A stretch of 33,992 nt of DNA from Pyrodictiaceae archaeon (GTDB taxonomy: Archaea > Thermoproteota > Thermoprotei_A > Sulfolobales > Pyrodictiaceae): assembly GCA_027062725.1 (NCBI GenBank), contig JAMOSW010000061.1:1-33992 (forward strand). Reading direction: 5' to 3'. The notes beneath the pieces are model-generated. The model made no database searches and was not told where the DNA came from. It was given only the letters and a program-made list of their open reading frames with translations. Within the stretch, counting starts at the first letter, position 1. The number at the start of each line of letters is the position of its first letter. Made by a program: the position numbers and the translations under genes. This document shows positions 31,459 to 33,992 of the stretch, piece by piece.

Positions 31459-31465
31459 ACTAGCG

Positions 31466-33043
31466 TCACCTCCTGCGAAGCCTGGGCTCGACCACAGTCT
31501 CGAGCGCTAGGCCCAGGAAGACGAACGCTACTGACATCAGCCCCATGAGTAGGCCTGGCGGCAGTATCCACCACCAGATGTCGTAGCGGCCACCAGAGAA
31601 GATGTAGTCCCTGGCCTGCGCCAGTATGGTGCCCCACGTGGGCAGATTGTGGCGTATACCCAACACGCTTAGACCTGCCTCGGTCAGTATTGCCGAGGGC
31701 ACGTTGAACACCAGGCTCGCCATGGCATAGGGTATTACCTGGGGCATTATGTGGCGGAATATTATCCTCGCGTTAGAGGCTCCTATCGCCTTAGCGGAGT
31801 CTATGTAGGGCTCGGACTTTATGCTTAGAGTCATAGACCTTACTATCAGCGCCAGGCCGCCCCAGCCGAATATCACCAGCAGGAATATGATTACGAAAAG
31901 CATTGTCCAGCCACTCGCGCCCTGCTCTTGCAGCGCAGCACCCACAAGCACAAGTATAGGCAGGATAGGTATGTTACCCATTATGTCTATAGTCCTCTGT
32001 ATTAGTTCGTCTACCCAGCCACCGTAGTAGCCGCTCACAACACCCAGTATCAACCCTATGACCACCGAGGCGACAGCCGCCACGAATCCTATCACAAGCT
32101 CTATCGGAAAAGCGAACAACAGAGCCCTGTACAGGTCGCGGCCATAGTTATCGGTACCCATAAGGCCATAGGCAGAGCCCTTGACGACGCCCTCAATGCT
32201 CTGCACACCTATATTGCCGGCGTTTATCTCACTTACCAGGAGGTTGGGGTTCACACCCCGTGCGAGATAGGTGAACACGACCTCCACGGTATAGGTGCCG
32301 GTGAGCGGCCTAACACTCCTAGTCTCGGGATCGTATACGCCGAACGCCAACTGGGCCGCATTGTTCTGCGCATAGTCCTGCGCCATCTCCACGCCCTTCC
32401 TGCGGTAGAGCTCGACGATCTGCTGCGCCACTATCTGGTCAGAGAACCTAAGCACGCCTCCGCTGGAGGCGAAGCTCTTCAACGTCGTGACCACGGGGTC
32501 GTTGAGAAGCAGAGTCACGTTGTCAGGCCTGTGGAGCAGCACAAGCGCAGTCAACGACACCTGGCTTGGCGTAATCATGCGGCCTCCGATAGTTATGTTC
32601 TCGAGCTCTATGTCCCTAGCATGGACGAGCACGCCCTGAGGGAACGCTGGCTGCCGGAGCTTGTACTCGAAGCTGAACTTCTCCACAACACCGAAGAGGC
32701 GGACACCCTGGTAGTTCACCGGCGTTCTCTGAAAATACACCGTATCTGGCGTGTCGATAAACTTGTCCATGAATGGCGCGACGGGCACACCGAAGGACGA
32801 CACCCACTCCGGGGGCACAACTGACGGATACTTCGCCCAGTAGGTCAGATCAAGCCACTTGTCGGCGAAACTTAGTGGAATCGTTGCCAACGAGTACAGT
32901 GACACGATAACGAAGAACACTATTAGACCTATGCCTATCTTGCCCATTAGCTGGCCACGTACCTCGGCAAATATCTCCTCAACACCACGCAGCCTGTCAC
33001 TCAGCAATCCCAGCTTCTTCCCAACCTTAGCGCTGGAGGCCAA
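31466..33043 (-). CDS. Oligopeptide ABC transporter permease (DppC-like) with large extracytoplasmic insert
   Basis: At 525 residues it is nearly twice the usual length of DppC/OppC. Helix one is IGIGLIVFFVIVSLYSLATIPL (about 36-57). The hydrophilic residues from about 60 to 285 lie between helices one and two and should be outside the cell. The canonical core then begins with GTDNYGRDLYRALLFAFPIELVIGF, followed by the EAA loop YIDSAKAIGASNARIIFRHIMPQV and LTEAGLSVLGI. The insert contains mostly beta-type sequence and may act as a substrate-capturing or docking domain. The TTG start follows GGGTGG. Its gene lies between the DppB-like and OppF-like genes in one operon. Confidence 0.9.
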   Translation of the reverse strand: MASSAKVGKKLGLLSDRLRGVEEIFAEVRGQLMGKIGIGLIVFFVIVSLYSLATIPLSFADKWLDLTYWAKYPSVVPPEWVSSFGVPVAPFMDKFIDTPDTVYFQRTPVNYQGVRLFGVVEKFSFEYKLRQPAFPQGVLVHARDIELENITIGGRMITPSQVSLTALVLLHRPDNVTLLLNDPVVTTLKSFASSGGVLRFSDQIVAQQIVELYRRKGVEMAQDYAQNNAAQLAFGVYDPETRSVRPLTGTYTVEVVFTYLARGVNPNLLVSEINAGNIGVQSIEGVVKGSAYGLMGTDNYGRDLYRALLFAFPIELVIGFVAAVASVVIGLILGVVSGYYGGWVDELIQRTIDIMGNIPILPILVLVGAALQEQGASGWTMLFVIIFLLVIFGWGGLALIVRSMTLSIKSEPYIDSAKAIGASNARIIFRHIMPQVIPYAMASLVFNVPSAILTEAGLSVLGIRHNLPTWGTILAQARDYIFSGGRYDIWWWILPPGLLMGLMSVAFVFLGLALETVVEPRLRRR

Positions 33044-33110
33044 CCCCTACCACCCATTCACCCATATTCAGCCCATCATGGCTACATGTGATGCAAACAG
33101 TTGACGTTGA

Positions 33111-33125
33111 TAGGAGAAAAAGGCC
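33111..33125 (-). terminator. Possible T-rich termination signal
   Basis: About ten bases after the DppB-like stop the minus strand reads GGGCCTTTTTCTCCTA. A five-T run is short but of the kind that releases archaeal RNA polymerase. It falls inside a 91-base gap between two genes of the same transporter, so it may only attenuate. Confidence 0.25.
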
Positions 33126-33134
33126 CTAGATGGG

Positions 33135-33992
33135 CTAGAACTTTACCCTTGGGTCAAGCCATACATAGAGCACCTCAAGTATGAAGCGGGCTACGATATA
33201 CACCAGGGTTGTAACATAGATAAGCCCCAGTATTGTCGCTGAATCACCGCTGGTGATAGCGGCATAATAGAGCGAACCCATGCCAGGCCAACCGAACACG
33301 CTCTCAGTTATAATGAAGCCACCCAGGCTACCAGCAAGACCAAGTATTACTATGGTCAAGGCGGGGCCCGCGATAACACGGAGCACATAGCGGCGGATAA
33401 CGAGCTTCTCTGGTAGCCCCTTCGCCCTCGCCACAGCGACGTAGTCCTCGCTTACAACACGCAGCGCTATGGCACGGACACCGTAGAGCCAGGTGCCCAG
33501 GAACGATATTATCACTATAACCATCGGCAGCCAGGCATAGTGCATGATGGCAAGGAGGTTACTGAGAGGGCTCTCCCAGAAGTTGTTTATATACGCTATG
33601 ACGTCGCGGTACCTCGTAGGCGCTATGTGGAGGTAGTAGCCAAAGAAGAATATCGCTATAAGGCCGAGCCACCAGACGGGGAGCGCGTTCATCACAGCCG
33701 CGTAGGTTATCGCAGCCTTGTCCAGCAGGCTACCACGCTTATAGGCAATCATAGGCCCCATAAGCAGCACTATGACGCCACATATAAGCTCAGCAATAGT
33801 TATCATTATGATAGTCCTCGGAAGAACGGTCAGTATGGCCGTGCTTACGCGGAGCGGCAGAGGCTCACCAACAACCTCCGCCACCTGGTTCTGCGTCACA
33901 TTACCCAGGTTCAGCGTTAATGTACGCAAAGCGAGCGGGAGGACACGATAGTACCACGGCCTGTCAAGGCCATAGTAGTGTTCCAGCTGTTT
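33135..33992 (-). CDS. Oligopeptide ABC transporter permease (DppB-like), 5' end beyond window
   Basis: The frame remains open to the right edge; the visible 285 residues start at KQLEHYYGLDRPWYYRVLPLALRTLTLNLG, the typical segment after the first helix of DppB/OppB, so only the N-terminal helix is missing. The core shows VLPRTIIMITIAELICGVIVL, ALPVWWLGLIAIFFFGYYL, the EAA loop EDYVAVARAKGLPEKLVIRRYVLRVI, and ESVFGWPGMGSLYYAAITSGD near the end. It forms the heterodimeric membrane channel with the DppC-like protein. A methionine at 33929 is internal, not the start. No substrate-binding protein gene is within the window. Confidence 0.9.
   Translation of the reverse strand, partial: KQLEHYYGLDRPWYYRVLPLALRTLTLNLGNVTQNQVAEVVGEPLPLRVSTAILTVLPRTIIMITIAELICGVIVLLMGPMIAYKRGSLLDKAAITYAAVMNALPVWWLGLIAIFFFGYYLHIAPTRYRDVIAYINNFWESPLSNLLAIMHYAWLPMVIVIISFLGTWLYGVRAIALRVVSEDYVAVARAKGLPEKLVIRRYVLRVIAGPALTIVILGLAGSLGGFIITESVFGWPGMGSLYYAAITSGDSATILGLIYVTTLVYIVARFILEVLYVWLDPRVKF

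Overview
The window reads as a compact chromosomal segment of a hyperthermophilic crenarchaeon. The evidence is GC-rich coding DNA, archaeal TATA/BRE promoters, GGTG/GAGG-type ribosome binding sites a few bases before many GTG and TTG starts, a tRNA-Lys with a non-canonical bulge-helix-bulge intron, and crenarchaeal families (HerA-like ATPase, DUF190, DUF5591, archaeal dihydropteroate synthase-like protein). A Pyrodictium/Hyperthermus-type Desulfurococcales member is my best guess; that placement is inference. No insertion sequence, integrase or CRISPR array was seen.

Layout. 1-4000: the 5' part of a HerA-like ATPase (leaves the left edge), a small hypothetical gene, a membrane-tethered winged-helix protein, an endonuclease III-like iron-sulfur protein and a geranylgeranyl-reductase-family flavoprotein. 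4100-7600: a two-gene ABC-2 export system, then a convergent EamA transporter plus glycerophosphodiesterase pair, then the intron-bearing tRNA-Lys(CTT). 7870-12260: cutA, a PsiE-like membrane protein, and a translationally coupled pair made of a zinc-ribbon/GNAT/ABC ATPase and a protein with a degenerate P-loop and a deoxyribosyltransferase-like C-terminus. 12340-15050: a dihydropteroate-synthase-related gene with a possible leader peptide, a 51-residue basic protein and a second glycerophosphodiesterase.

15269-19703 is the metabolic centrepiece: a minus-strand cluster of a Re-citrate-synthase-like enzyme, both subunits of an aconitase/isopropylmalate-isomerase-family hydratase, and an NAD-type isocitrate/isopropylmalate dehydrogenase. 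Read together they most simply make 2-oxoglutarate from oxaloacetate and acetyl-CoA using enzymes of the leucine/lysine superfamilies. 20075-23234: a long KamA-family radical SAM protein with an unusual nested inverted-repeat leader, and a divergent orphan ABC ATPase followed by a large stem-loop. 23551-27672: a radical SAM/HhH protein, a class V aminotransferase and a phosphoglycerate-dehydrogenase-like protein (possibly a serine route), and a PfpI/DJ-1 protein.

27786-29565: a stand-alone protein with the archaeosine-synthase PC-x3-KPY motif, an overlapping small membrane ORF, and a fluoride-channel (crcB/fluC) plus DUF190 pair. 29636-33992: a multi-pass membrane protein and an oligopeptide ABC transporter operon (dppB-like, cut by the right edge; a dppC-like permease with a very large extracytoplasmic insert; an oppF-like ATPase).

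Starts were moved from the longest ORF wherever a good ribosome binding site or family length supported an internal start. Functional calls come from motif reading only, without database searches.
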